Below, one piece after another: positions 8,776-15,655 of a DNA stretch of 22,041 bases. The notes under the pieces were generated by a model. That model was given only the letters and a program-made list of their open reading frames with translations, ran no database searches and had not been told where the DNA came from. The stretch covers positions 1 to 22,041 of the forward strand of contig CAZPNW010000176.1 in the NCBI GenBank assembly GCA_964588175.1, given 5' to 3'. This DNA comes from JBAZTA01 sp964588175 (GTDB lineage: Bacteria > Omnitrophota > Gorgyraeia > Gygaellales > Profunditerraquicolaceae). The position numbers and the translations under genes are program-made. Position 1 is the stretch's first letter. Each line of letters opens with the position of its first letter.

Positions 8776-9804
8776 TTATAATGAGGGAAGAATAACGATG
8801 AATTTACTGCCTTTTCCGGGGACCGAAGAAACGGTGATCGACCCGCCATGGACTTCTGCGATCGTTTTTGCGATCGCTAGCCCTAGGCCATAGCCTTTCG
8901 TTTGGGTCCGTGAAGCGTCAACTCGATAAAAACGGTCAAAGATCTTTTCCTGATCCTCCTTTTTTATACCGATCCCTTCATCCTGGATGGAGATTTCCGC
9001 GTGTTGAGCTTTTTTTTCGATAGAAAGCGTTATTGTTGCTTGTTCATGAGAGAATTTAACCGCGTTATCAAGCAGATTCGTAAAAAGCTGTTCCACCATG
9101 GTCGCATTCGCTTTCACCACTACATTATCTTCCGGGAAATTAATTTGCGAACGTATTTTCTTTTCATCAAGCTTCACGCGTAACGAAGCCACTACCTTGC
9201 TTATTACATCAATGATCTCGACATCCGCCATAACAACTTTTGCGGAAGTATTTTCATGCTGAGCGAGCAATAAAAGACTGGTCGACAATGTGGCAAGCCG
9301 GCCTATTTCTTCCTTTAAGATAGCAAGCACCTTTTTATAATAGGGTGCCGAACGCTCCTGCTGCAGCGTGACTTCTATCTCATTAGCGGCGATCGTAAGC
9401 GGCGTGCGCAATTCATGGGAAGCATCGGAAATAAATTGCTTCTGCTTCTGTAAATTTAACTGCAGCGGCAATAAAGTCTTTCTCGCCAAAATCCACGATA
9501 CCGCGGGAATAAGGAACAAAAAGCACACATTGACCAGCAAAAGGCCTTTCCCGAAATTTTCCAGAGTCAACTGGATAGACTTGTTCAAAAGCGTATTATT
9601 ACGGGTAATTGAAAACTCCCGGGAGATCTCCTGCCGCCCCGACTCATCGATTTCATGACGGAAACGTTCATGGACCTGGGAAACATAACCGCCCTTAAAA
9701 GAATTCTCTAAATAAAGATAGAGCCCGGCGCTAAACGACCAGAATAAAACAAAGAAGAAAAGGGAATAAAAAAACGTTAATCTTAAGACGGCTTTATTGA
9801 ACAT
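8776..9804 (-). CDS. Membrane sensor histidine kinase (HisKA/HATPase)
   Basis: The product is 342 aa. Transmembrane helices lie at about 8-31 and 86-107, enclosing a short periplasmic sensor loop of about 55 residues. The HisKA domain carries the phosphoacceptor His130 in SDASHELRTPLT. The HATPase_c domain has an N box with Asn247 (LLDNAVKFS), a G1 box DEGIG (275-279), an F box (IFDRFYR) and a G2 box GYGLGLA (304-310). It has no PAS domain, and no separate HAMP domain was identified. It follows the response regulator gene on the same strand, as in most OmpR-class pairs. The 158-nt spacer between the two is long for such a pair and full of hairpins. It ends 162 nt before moxR. The signal sensed is unknown. 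Confidence 0.94.
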   Translation of the reverse strand: MFNKAVLRLTFFYSLFFFVLFWSFSAGLYLYLENSFKGGYVSQVHERFRHEIDESGRQEISREFSITRNNTLLNKSIQLTLENFGKGLLLVNVCFLFLIPAVSWILARKTLLPLQLNLQKQKQFISDASHELRTPLTIAANEIEVTLQQERSAPYYKKVLAILKEEIGRLATLSTSLLLLAQHENTSAKVVMADVEIIDVISKVVASLRVKLDEKKIRSQINFPEDNVVVKANATMVEQLFTNLLDNAVKFSHEQATITLSIEKKAQHAEISIQDEGIGIKKEDQEKIFDRFYRVDASRTQTKGYGLGLAIAKTIAEVHGGSITVSSVPGKGSKFIVILPSL

Positions 9805-9811
9805 GCTTTGC

Positions 9812-9952
9812 CCGGTAATCGGTTATCGGCTGCGCAGAAGGCGCGCACCGGCCTTTCCAATAAGGCCGGGTGTTATCGGTGTTCGGTTATCGGCCGAGCA
9901 CACCACCGCGCAGATCGGAAATTGCGCGGGGTGCGCTGCTTTCTGCAGCACC
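9812..9952. repeat. Cluster of four short hairpins between regulator and kinase genes
   Basis: The 158-nt gap between the response regulator stop and the kinase start contains consecutive palindromes. They are a 5-bp stem (9831-9835 with 9843-9847), a perfect 8-bp stem (9848-9855 with 9862-9869), a 7-bp stem (9906-9912 with 9923-9929) and a bulged 8-bp stem (9930-9939 with 9945-9952). The motif GGTTATCGG appears at 9821-9829 and 9885-9893. The 10-mer GTTCGGTTAT (9881-9890) recurs exactly at 20771-20780. It looks like an inserted dispersed repeat that became part of the operon mRNA. A regulatory role in kinase expression is possible but not shown. Confidence 0.7.
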
Positions 9953-9962
9953 GATCACCATG

Positions 9963-10634
9963 CTACAACTTACACACATACCCTGCTCCGCGCATAGTGT
10001 GGATGATCTCACGGCAGGACTGTGAAACTTTTAATTTTTTGCGCAGGTATTTAACATACGTTGCGACGACATTCGAGAGGCCTTCGTAATTAAAATCCCA
10101 AACGTGCTCCAGGATATTGGTTTCAGTCAAAACCTTATTTTGATTACGCAGAAAATATTCCAAGAGAGCGAATTCACGGCTGGTAAGCATAATAGCGGTG
10201 TTGGCGCGTTTAACCATACGGGTCGCCGGATTTAAGGTCAAATTATCGATCGACAATACCGGGGGATCGGATTTATTGCCCCTGCGCAATAACGCGCGGA
10301 TCCGCGCGGTCAGTTCCGAGAAAGAAAAAGGTTTAGTGATATAGTCATCAGCGCCTTGGTCAAGCCCCTCTATCTTATCTTCAAAGCTGGTCTTCGCGGT
10401 TAAAATGATCACCGGAGTAGCGGTATTAGTTTGACGGACTTTTTTTAATACTGTCATGCCGTCAACCTTAGGGATCATAAGGTCAAGGATAATACAATCA
10501 TATTCATTCACGGCGATCTTTTCGAGCGCGTCCTCTCCGTCATACGCGATATCGACCGCGTAATGCTCTTCGAGCAGCCCGCGCCGCAGTACATTGACCA
10601 ATTTTTTTTCATCTTCAACAATGAGTATCTGCAT
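9963..10634 (-). CDS. OmpR/PhoB-type response regulator
   Basis: The product is 223 aa, standard length. The N-terminal receiver has the acidic pair E7/D8, phosphoacceptor Asp51 (IILDLMIP), Thr79 (ILTAK) and Lys101 (ITKPFS). The C-terminal winged-helix DNA-binding domain covers about 125-223 (LTSREFALLEYF, VLTETNILEHVWD, VVATYVKYLRKKL, RGAGYV). It should bind DNA as a dimer when phosphorylated by the membrane kinase encoded just downstream. There is no evident Shine-Dalgarno before the ATG, and a hairpin separates it from the upstream kinase gene. Candidate targets include the moxR-bat operon beginning about 1.3 kb downstream. That link is inferred from position only. Confidence 0.95.
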   Translation of the reverse strand: MQILIVEDEKKLVNVLRRGLLEEHYAVDIAYDGEDALEKIAVNEYDCIILDLMIPKVDGMTVLKKVRQTNTATPVIILTAKTSFEDKIEGLDQGADDYITKPFSFSELTARIRALLRRGNKSDPPVLSIDNLTLNPATRMVKRANTAIMLTSREFALLEYFLRNQNKVLTETNILEHVWDFNYEGLSNVVATYVKYLRKKLKVSQSCREIIHTMRGAGYVCKL

Positions 10635-10646
10635 GGAAAATGCTCA

Positions 10647-10682
10647 CGGTTAGTTGCGCACCTTCTGTAGTACCACTAACCG
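10647..10682. repeat. 8-bp inverted repeat between kinase and regulator genes
   Basis: cggttagt (10647-10654) pairs perfectly with actaaccg (10675-10682), with a 20-nt loop. It begins just after the stop of the HisKA_2 kinase and ends 12 nt before the regulator start. There is no T tract, so a terminator is unlikely. The arms share the CGGTTA core seen in other intergenic repeats in the window. Confidence 0.6.
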
Positions 10683-10683
10683 A

Positions 10684-12471
10684 TTATACCACCACTGCCT
10701 GTTCATCAAAAGTGATTTCAAAGCGCGTTCCCGCCTCGCGGGAAATAACGACACTCCCCTGCAATTGTTCAACCAGCGAAAGTACTAAATTAAGTCCCAA
10801 AGATTTAACATGCTCTAAATTCATCTCTTTGGGTAATCCGATACCATCATCACCTATGATCAAGGCATATTTTTTATCGCTCTTGCAGGTTAAACTTATG
10901 ATAATATGGCCTTTTCTGCCGCCTTTAAACGCATGCATCAGGGAATTAGAAACCAATTCTGTGACGATCAAACCGCAGGGAACAGCCGTATCAATGCAAA
11001 GATCTACCGTATCGACTAAGAGCTGAAAACTAATGAGATTAGTATTGACCGCGTAAAAATGAAACAAATGCTCTACGAGTTCCTGTATATATTCTTTAAA
11101 GTCTATGCGCGCGATATCCCCGGTTTTATATAACTTTTCATGAAGGAGCGCCATGGACTTGACCCGTTTATGGCTTTCCTCGAACATCTGCCGCGCGGAT
11201 TTATCCTTAATATTCTTAGACTGTAAATGAATAAGGCTGGAAACTATCTGCAGGTTATTCTTAACACGATGATGCACTTCTTTTAAAAGGACCTCTTTTT
11301 CCTTGAGGGAACGTGCGATCTTTTCTTCAGCGGCTTTAAGCTCAGTGATATCAAATCCGTAAATATTAACGTAGAAAGCATCGATCACGGGAACAATTGA
11401 AAACAGTAGATCCTTATTCTCTAACTTAACCTCAAGATGAATCATTGTTTTCGTCTTAAGGACATCTCCCACCGCCTGTTTCCATTGTTTAGGAAGGCAG
11501 CACTGCCCAACCTGCACCCCCCATTGTTTCAAGAGCGGCTCTCCCGCTTTATTCGCATAAAGCACCGTAAAATCACGAAATACCCTCAAAACAGGAGAGG
11601 GATTTTCAGAAGGGAACTTTGCGAGATTCTGCACTTCTTCCTGGGCTTTCTTATACTCGGTGATATCGCGAAAAACCACCAATTTTAACAGGCTTCCATC
11701 CTGGCTCTTTAAAGGAGTATCGATTAAATCATACACCTTACGGTTGTTCTTGAAATACCATTCTCTTCTGATGGTTTTACCCGCGAACACGTCATTTTTC
11801 TTACACCACGGGCACACTGTTTTTAGCGCGTTTAAGTATTCGTAACATTTGAGGCCCCGCCAATCACCGAATTCTTTTTCAATGATAGCGTTAGCGTACT
11901 CTATATTATTATCTTTATTCGTAATAAAAACACCGTCTTTCATCGAGCTGAAAATATCGATGAACCCGTCTCGCTCTGCCTTAAGGACCTCCTCGACTTT
12001 CATCCGCACGTCGATCTCATGAAGAAGCGAGACTTCAAACGCTTTCAACTGCTGGTTAGTAGATAATAATTGCTGGTAATAAGCTTTAAGCTGCTGTTCA
12101 CTTGACTTGAGCTGTTGATTGCCGGCCTTTAACTGCTGTTCATCGGCCCTGAGCTGCTGATTTGCGGCTCTCAACTGCTGTTCAGTAGCGCGCAATTGCT
12201 GGTTGCCTGATTCTAACTGATTGATCAAGCACCATAATTCTTCGCGTTTATTTTCTAATTCAACGATAATCCCCGAAATTATCCAACCTAAGGATACAAA
12301 AACCACCAGGAGAACACCGCGCATAAATAACTCATGGCGCGACACATGCAGCAGAAGCGTTTCCAGATACGTCCCTCTACGGAAGAAAATAGTATCGACC
12401 GCGGCCTCAGCCAGTAAAACTGCCGTTACCAGGAGTATAAAATACGTAAGAATAATCAACCGCCGTCTCAT
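10684..12471 (-). CDS. Membrane sensor kinase: coiled coil, two PAS, HisKA_2, HATPase
   Basis: The product is 595 aa. Two transmembrane helices lie at about 5-24 and 50-71, with only a short extracytoplasmic loop. A regular Gln-Gln-Leu coiled coil (89-144) follows. A first PAS domain (about 168-280) contains a CPWC motif (Cys220, Cys223). A second PAS-like domain lies at about 285-380. The HisKA_2 dimerisation domain has the sequence EVHHRVKNNLQ, with His401 the likely phosphoacceptor. HATPase_c has Asn509 (LVSNSLMHAF), DDGIGLP (541-547) and SLGLNLV. HisKA_2 kinases often signal to receivers outside OmpR pairs. Here the OmpR regulator follows by 49 nt, so either it or a distant regulator could be the partner. 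Sensing is probably cytoplasmic or membrane-based rather than periplasmic. Confidence 0.92.
   Translation of the reverse strand: MRRRLIILTYFILLVTAVLLAEAAVDTIFFRRGTYLETLLLHVSRHELFMRGVLLVVFVSLGWIISGIIVELENKREELWCLINQLESGNQQLRATEQQLRAANQQLRADEQQLKAGNQQLKSSEQQLKAYYQQLLSTNQQLKAFEVSLLHEIDVRMKVEEVLKAERDGFIDIFSSMKDGVFITNKDNNIEYANAIIEKEFGDWRGLKCYEYLNALKTVCPWCKKNDVFAGKTIRREWYFKNNRKVYDLIDTPLKSQDGSLLKLVVFRDITEYKKAQEEVQNLAKFPSENPSPVLRVFRDFTVLYANKAGEPLLKQWGVQVGQCCLPKQWKQAVGDVLKTKTMIHLEVKLENKDLLFSIVPVIDAFYVNIYGFDITELKAAEEKIARSLKEKEVLLKEVHHRVKNNLQIVSSLIHLQSKNIKDKSARQMFEESHKRVKSMALLHEKLYKTGDIARIDFKEYIQELVEHLFHFYAVNTNLISFQLLVDTVDLCIDTAVPCGLIVTELVSNSLMHAFKGGRKGHIIISLTCKSDKKYALIIGDDGIGLPKEMNLEHVKSLGLNLVLSLVEQLQGSVVISREAGTRFEITFDEQAVVV
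12040..12207 (-). repeat. Eight 21-bp coding repeats giving the QQL heptads
   Basis: The segment encodes residues 89-144 of the HisKA_2 kinase: exactly eight seven-residue units of the form xxQQLxx with no interruption. The second residue of each unit alternates Asn, Glu, Asn, Glu, Asn, Glu, Tyr, Asn, giving a 14-residue super-repeat. The DNA copies are similar but not identical. The unit matches a coiled-coil heptad with one leucine per turn. Duplication of 21- or 42-bp units is the simplest origin. Confidence 0.9.
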
Positions 12472-12500
12472 ATACGTATACCTTTAATCAAAAGAATATA

Positions 12501-12989
12501 CTATTCGATAAAAGAGTAAAAGAATTTATGCCGGCTGTTTCCTTCTGAATAAAACACATTGCCTGAGCCAACATCGAAAGAAACACTTCTTCTCTGAGTC
12601 CCCCCTAAAGACTGTGCCTGGATCTTTATAGCATGTTCATGCAAAAGCGTTATGACTGAATTAATATTAGCCGAGCAAATAGTATCTTCTACTCTTTCCA
12701 GGACATTCCCCGCGCCCAGAAGGCAGGTTTCGATATTTTCTTTCTCAGTCCCTAACTTTCCCATCCGGAAGATAAGCTCGTCTAACGCATGAGCGGCATA
12801 CCTGGTCTTATCTGAAGCGTAATCAAATCCTGATCTACCGGGAAGCATAATATGGGCCAGGCCGCCGATTTTATTAAACATGTCAAACGCAACTACAGCT
12901 ATACAGGAACCTATCGCTTTAGATTCAAGTATAACTCTTGGCCCTCCTACTTTAACTTCACCTGTCTGAACATCAATAATAAACTTCAT
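12501..12989 (-). CDS. cheD: CheD-like protein deamidase
   Basis: The product is 162 aa, the usual CheD length. The catalytic Cys29 sits in IGSCIAV and His46 in GGLAHIMLP. Their 17-residue spacing equals that of the characterised Thermotoga CheD (Cys27/His44). The third catalytic position, six residues before Cys, is Ser23 in place of Thr, a conservative change. Other CheD features are LGAGNV and the late GGTQRRSVSFDVGSG block. CheD deamidates glutamines of chemoreceptors and can bind CheC. No chemoreceptor, CheC or other che gene is in this window. The next gene is a sensor kinase 29 nt away, so a non-chemotaxis or distant-target role is possible. No clear Shine-Dalgarno was seen. Confidence 0.9.
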   Translation of the reverse strand: MKFIIDVQTGEVKVGGPRVILESKAIGSCIAVVAFDMFNKIGGLAHIMLPGRSGFDYASDKTRYAAHALDELIFRMGKLGTEKENIETCLLGAGNVLERVEDTICSANINSVITLLHEHAIKIQAQSLGGTQRRSVSFDVGSGNVFYSEGNSRHKFFYSFIE

Positions 12990-13276
12990 AAATAAAACGA
13001 TACAAACATTATCTTCATCTTATCAATCATAACCTATTATATTCAAACCTCTTCGCCTGTTCAGCATAAAATAGATGATTAACAGTATAATTATTGCATA
13101 TTATACAACATCTTATTGAATTAACTAGTTATTTTTTTCTTGGATGTTACGAATGAGTAGGAGAAGAAATAATGAATGATTGAATGAAATAATTACGATA
13201 TTTCAGGGCACTAAAAGCTTTTTTGAAGAAGTAACCATACTGGAACCTTAATAAAAACTGTTTTCCTGAGCCGCCC
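12990..13276. other. AT-rich intergenic region upstream of cheD
   Basis: A 287-nt spacer between the 118-aa membrane protein gene and cheD. It is strongly AT-rich, contains no plausible coding frame, and holds the tentative cheD promoter. No strong hairpin with a T tract was found for the end of the preceding gene. Confidence 0.6.
13017..13046 (-). promoter_or_regulatory. Tentative sigma-70 promoter for cheD
   Basis: Minus-strand TTGAAT (13041-13046) and TAAGAT (13017-13022) are spaced by 18 nt. Each matches consensus at four of six positions. They lie just upstream of the cheD ATG at 12989. In such an AT-rich region chance matches are common; a TATAAT hexamer near 13095-13105 is another candidate. 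Confidence 0.25.
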
Positions 13277-13633
13277 CTAAGATACTGTCCGGGAACTGTC
13301 TTCCCCCTTAAGCACGACTTTTATTTCCCGCAGCAGTTGAACGCCTATCCCCGCGAGCTTACTGCCGCCTAACATCATAAACACCATTAAAATATACCAA
13401 ATAAACATATTAACGAACTTAGTAGCAACATCGCCTGAAAATAATTCGATGGTAGCGCCTGTTGAACCCCCCTGCGCGGGGACAGCTACCTGAATACTTT
13501 CCAAGACAGCGACCTGCGGCGCATTTTGGTTCCCGGAGAAAACATTATACACGTTAACCATTGCGACGATAATCACGATGACCCCCGCAGCCAACAAACA
13601 ATATCCGACTATCTTTGTAACAGGTATATCCAT
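13277..13633 (-). CDS. Small two-helix membrane protein, unknown function
   Basis: The product is 118 aa and not recognised. It has two hydrophobic helices (about 7-30 and 73-95). They enclose a mostly polar segment of about 40 residues containing PAQGGSTGATIELF. A short basic and charged tail follows (LLREIKVVLKGED). With two helices the loop is probably extracytoplasmic with both ends inside. An AAGGAG Shine-Dalgarno lies 6 nt before the ATG, so it is well supported as a real gene. It sits 139 nt downstream of the zinc-ribbon gene and may be co-transcribed with it. Confidence 0.75.
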   Translation of the reverse strand: MDIPVTKIVGYCLLAAGVIVIIVAMVNVYNVFSGNQNAPQVAVLESIQVAVPAQGGSTGATIELFSGDVATKFVNMFIWYILMVFMMLGGSKLAGIGVQLLREIKVVLKGEDSSRTVS

Positions 13634-13654
13634 GATCTACTCCTTAATGAGCCC

Positions 13655-13697
13655 ATAACTTATGGAGCCCTTATTTAATCCAGGCGACATAAGTTAT
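13655..13697. repeat. 10-bp inverted repeat upstream of the 118-aa gene
   Basis: ataacttatg (13655-13664) is exactly complementary to cataagttat (13688-13697), with a 23-nt spacer. It lies 22 nt upstream of the ATG at 13633, in the expected leader of that gene. It could be an operator or an mRNA hairpin. A second short palindrome, tcggg/cccga at 13716-13735, lies next to it. Confidence 0.6.
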
Positions 13698-13772
13698 CTC
13701 TTACAACTTTACTTGTCGGGGCGAATTAATCCCGAGCTCCTCTTGCTTTTCTTCTCCGGAGCGAGGGATCTA

Positions 13773-14378
13773 TTATTTACTCGTAGAAAGCGGGATAGTA
13801 TCGCTTACCCGAAGAACAATAGTTTGCGAACCACTCACCATCTCTACGCTGTCGCTATTTATCTTATTGACCCTGTAGTTACCGATACTGTCGCCCTCAG
13901 AAACCACCTCTGCGTTAATAGTCGCGAAACTTCTTCCGTTCGCATCAAACATAATACCCGACACTTCAATCGCGAATTTCTGCTTCTCAGCCGTTTTCTT
14001 AGCCGCAGGAAATTTCATAAAGCTTACCGGCTTAGCCTTTGTCTTATTTGCTGACCGGGGAGGAACGGATTGTTTACTCGCGCTACTTTTTCCGAAAGAA
14101 AGCATTGCCCTGACATCAGGAATAAAAGCACTCACTATGGTCTTGCCGGGAAAAATAACCCCGATCAATACAACGGCAATTACCAAGAAGATCAACACCT
14201 CGAAAAAAACTTTCACCGCCTGAGTATGGCTTTTTGCCCCTTGGGCAGCCGCCATCTGCGTTTTTTTATTCGGGTTAAAATCAGGATCGCGGGAATCTGT
14301 TTGAGAATTATATCCGCAATACTCACAGACAACAGTATCGCTTTTAATGCTTTTTCCGCAAAACTTGCAGTTCTTCAT
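13773..14378 (-). CDS. Zinc-ribbon, transmembrane, PilP/GspB-like periplasmic protein
   Basis: The product is 201 aa. The N-terminal zinc ribbon has four cysteines (C4, C7, C18, C21 as CKFCGK and CEYCGY). A polar linker, one transmembrane helix (about 55-77) and a basic, low-complexity Ala/Ser/Lys linker follow. The C-terminal domain (about 134-195) reads EVSGIMFD, FATINAEVVSEGDSIG, NKINSDSVEMVSGSQTIVLRV. That pattern resembles the small beta domain of PilP/GspB/PulC-type type IV pilus and type II secretion proteins. Similarity is judged by eye only. The topology is cytoplasmic zinc ribbon and periplasmic beta domain. The start at 14378 is chosen because zinc ribbons of this kind usually begin at MKxCxxCG; an ATG eight codons upstream (14402), with GAGG before it, is equally possible. 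Confidence 0.82.
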   Translation of the reverse strand: MKNCKFCGKSIKSDTVVCEYCGYNSQTDSRDPDFNPNKKTQMAAAQGAKSHTQAVKVFFEVLIFLVIAVVLIGVIFPGKTIVSAFIPDVRAMLSFGKSSASKQSVPPRSANKTKAKPVSFMKFPAAKKTAEKQKFAIEVSGIMFDANGRSFATINAEVVSEGDSIGNYRVNKINSDSVEMVSGSQTIVLRVSDTIPLSTSK

Positions 14379-14539
14379 GCTCCCCTTAGCTTCACTCACC
14401 ATTCACCTCTTCTGTTAAAAAACGATCTCTCTCAATGAGACTGTTATAATATAAACCATGAAAAAGAAAAACTAAAAACTTATGTTTAATCCACCCTATG
14501 CTCACGCTTTCGCAAAATCAGAAGGCACAAAAACAAGAA

Positions 14540-14574
14540 AAAAAGGAAAAAGTTAACCATACTTTTTCCTTTTT
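14540..14574 (-). terminator. Intrinsic terminator of the SPFH operon
   Basis: A perfect 14-bp stem (14540-14553 with 14561-14574) encloses a 7-nt loop. Read on the minus strand it runs straight into a T-rich tract (ttttcttgttttt). It lies 48 nt past the stop of the second SPFH gene. The stem is A/T-rich, so its strength is uncertain, but form and position fit a rho-independent terminator. Confidence 0.85.
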
Positions 14575-14622
14575 AACTTCCTCTTCTAAACCTTTCAAAA
14601 GGCAACTTTAAATTTACGCGGC

Positions 14623-15651
14623 TTATTCAAACTTCTTCAAACCATAGACCTTCAACAGGTCATTGATATTCGTAGTCTTAACATCCAACCCGCCTGCTTC
14701 ACCAAAAGGCAAAAGAAAGATCTTCTTGCCTGCCAGGGCTTCGGCAAGCTTAAGCTTGACCATGGTCTTACCGCCCGAACTATTGAGCGCTTCGACCATT
14801 TTCTCAATACCTTTTGCTTCAGCCACACCTTCCGCTTCAATCGCCTTGGCGATCATCACCTGCTGCTCATAATACGCATCGACACTGATCTTTGCCTTCA
14901 GGAATTCTCCGTCGACTTGAGCGACCATCTTATTGACCTCGCCTGTTGCCTGTTGAATGCGCTGCAAATATTCTTCTACCGTAGCTTTAGCTTCCGACTT
15001 AAAACGCTCGACCATCTGATCGGCGATCTTTTTTTCTTCGATCGCTTTTTGATACGCCAGAGGGAAACGGTAATCTTTCGGCAAAACACTCTCCACGATA
15101 ACACCGCTTGGGTTCAACAGGTCGTTTAAAACGCCTTTCACCATTTCAGCTTTCTCAGTACGCTTGTTTGCCACATAGAAATCCTCGGTTTTCAGCGTTC
15201 CGAATACTTCGCGGGTAACATTCCTGCTTATAGGCCGGACCAGTTTTTCTTCCAGTTCACGGTTACTTTGAGCGACCTTTACCAAGACCTCCTGTGCCAT
15301 TTTCGGGTCTATCCGGTATGCGATGATCACGTCTAAAGCGATATCATTGCCGTCGATAGTCTTAAAAACCAGGTCATCCTGGCCGAACCGGGCGCCGCGC
15401 TGAGAAACGGTCATTTCCATGTTTTGGAGTTTTGTATCAAACGTATACCATCCGTTTATAATGGGAGCAAAGAAATACGTTGCACCCGGAGCATAGACAT
15501 TTTTATACACCCCCATTTTAACAAACGGCGACCACTTGATGACCCGGACGCCGACTTCGGTAGACTTTGTCTGATGAGGGAACAACAAAAGAAATAAAAG
15601 CATTACAATAATAAACGGAACCGCAAATCGAGAAGCTGTCGATAATTTCAT
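14623..15651 (-). CDS. SPFH/band 7 (prohibitin-like) membrane protein, second of pair
   Basis: The product is 342 aa. An N-terminal transmembrane anchor (about 9-25) is followed by an SPFH domain (about 30-215: VGVRVIKWSPF, APGATYFFAPI, FKTIDGNDIALDVIIAYRID). A helical, Glu/Lys/Ala-rich coiled-coil region follows (about 225-300, EEKKIADQMVERFKSEAKA and AEGVAEAKGIEKMVEA). SPFH proteins form ring-like membrane scaffolds, as in HflK/HflC, prohibitin, stomatin and flotillin. The start is the ATG at 15651, 4 nt after the partner gene's stop, with AAAGGAG 8 nt upstream. An earlier in-frame ATG (15708) would overlap the partner by 53 nt. No FtsH or NfeD gene is adjacent, so an HflC assignment is not made. 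Confidence 0.92.
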   Translation of the reverse strand: MKLSTASRFAVPFIIVMLLFLLLFPHQTKSTEVGVRVIKWSPFVKMGVYKNVYAPGATYFFAPIINGWYTFDTKLQNMEMTVSQRGARFGQDDLVFKTIDGNDIALDVIIAYRIDPKMAQEVLVKVAQSNRELEEKLVRPISRNVTREVFGTLKTEDFYVANKRTEKAEMVKGVLNDLLNPSGVIVESVLPKDYRFPLAYQKAIEEKKIADQMVERFKSEAKATVEEYLQRIQQATGEVNKMVAQVDGEFLKAKISVDAYYEQQVMIAKAIEAEGVAEAKGIEKMVEALNSSGGKTMVKLKLAEALAGKKIFLLPFGEAGGLDVKTTNINDLLKVYGLKKFE

Positions 15652-15655
15652 CGTA

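Noticed and set aside
12040..12207. Regular 21-bp repeats considered as a CRISPR or minisatellite array
   Set aside because: The units are contiguous, in frame and code for a coiled coil with no spacers, so they belong to the kinase gene.
219..12989. A defence island or phage-related system
   Set aside because: MoxR/VWA genes can occur in defence contexts, but here the full batA-E set and the lack of nuclease, toxin or mobile genes fit a housekeeping envelope role.
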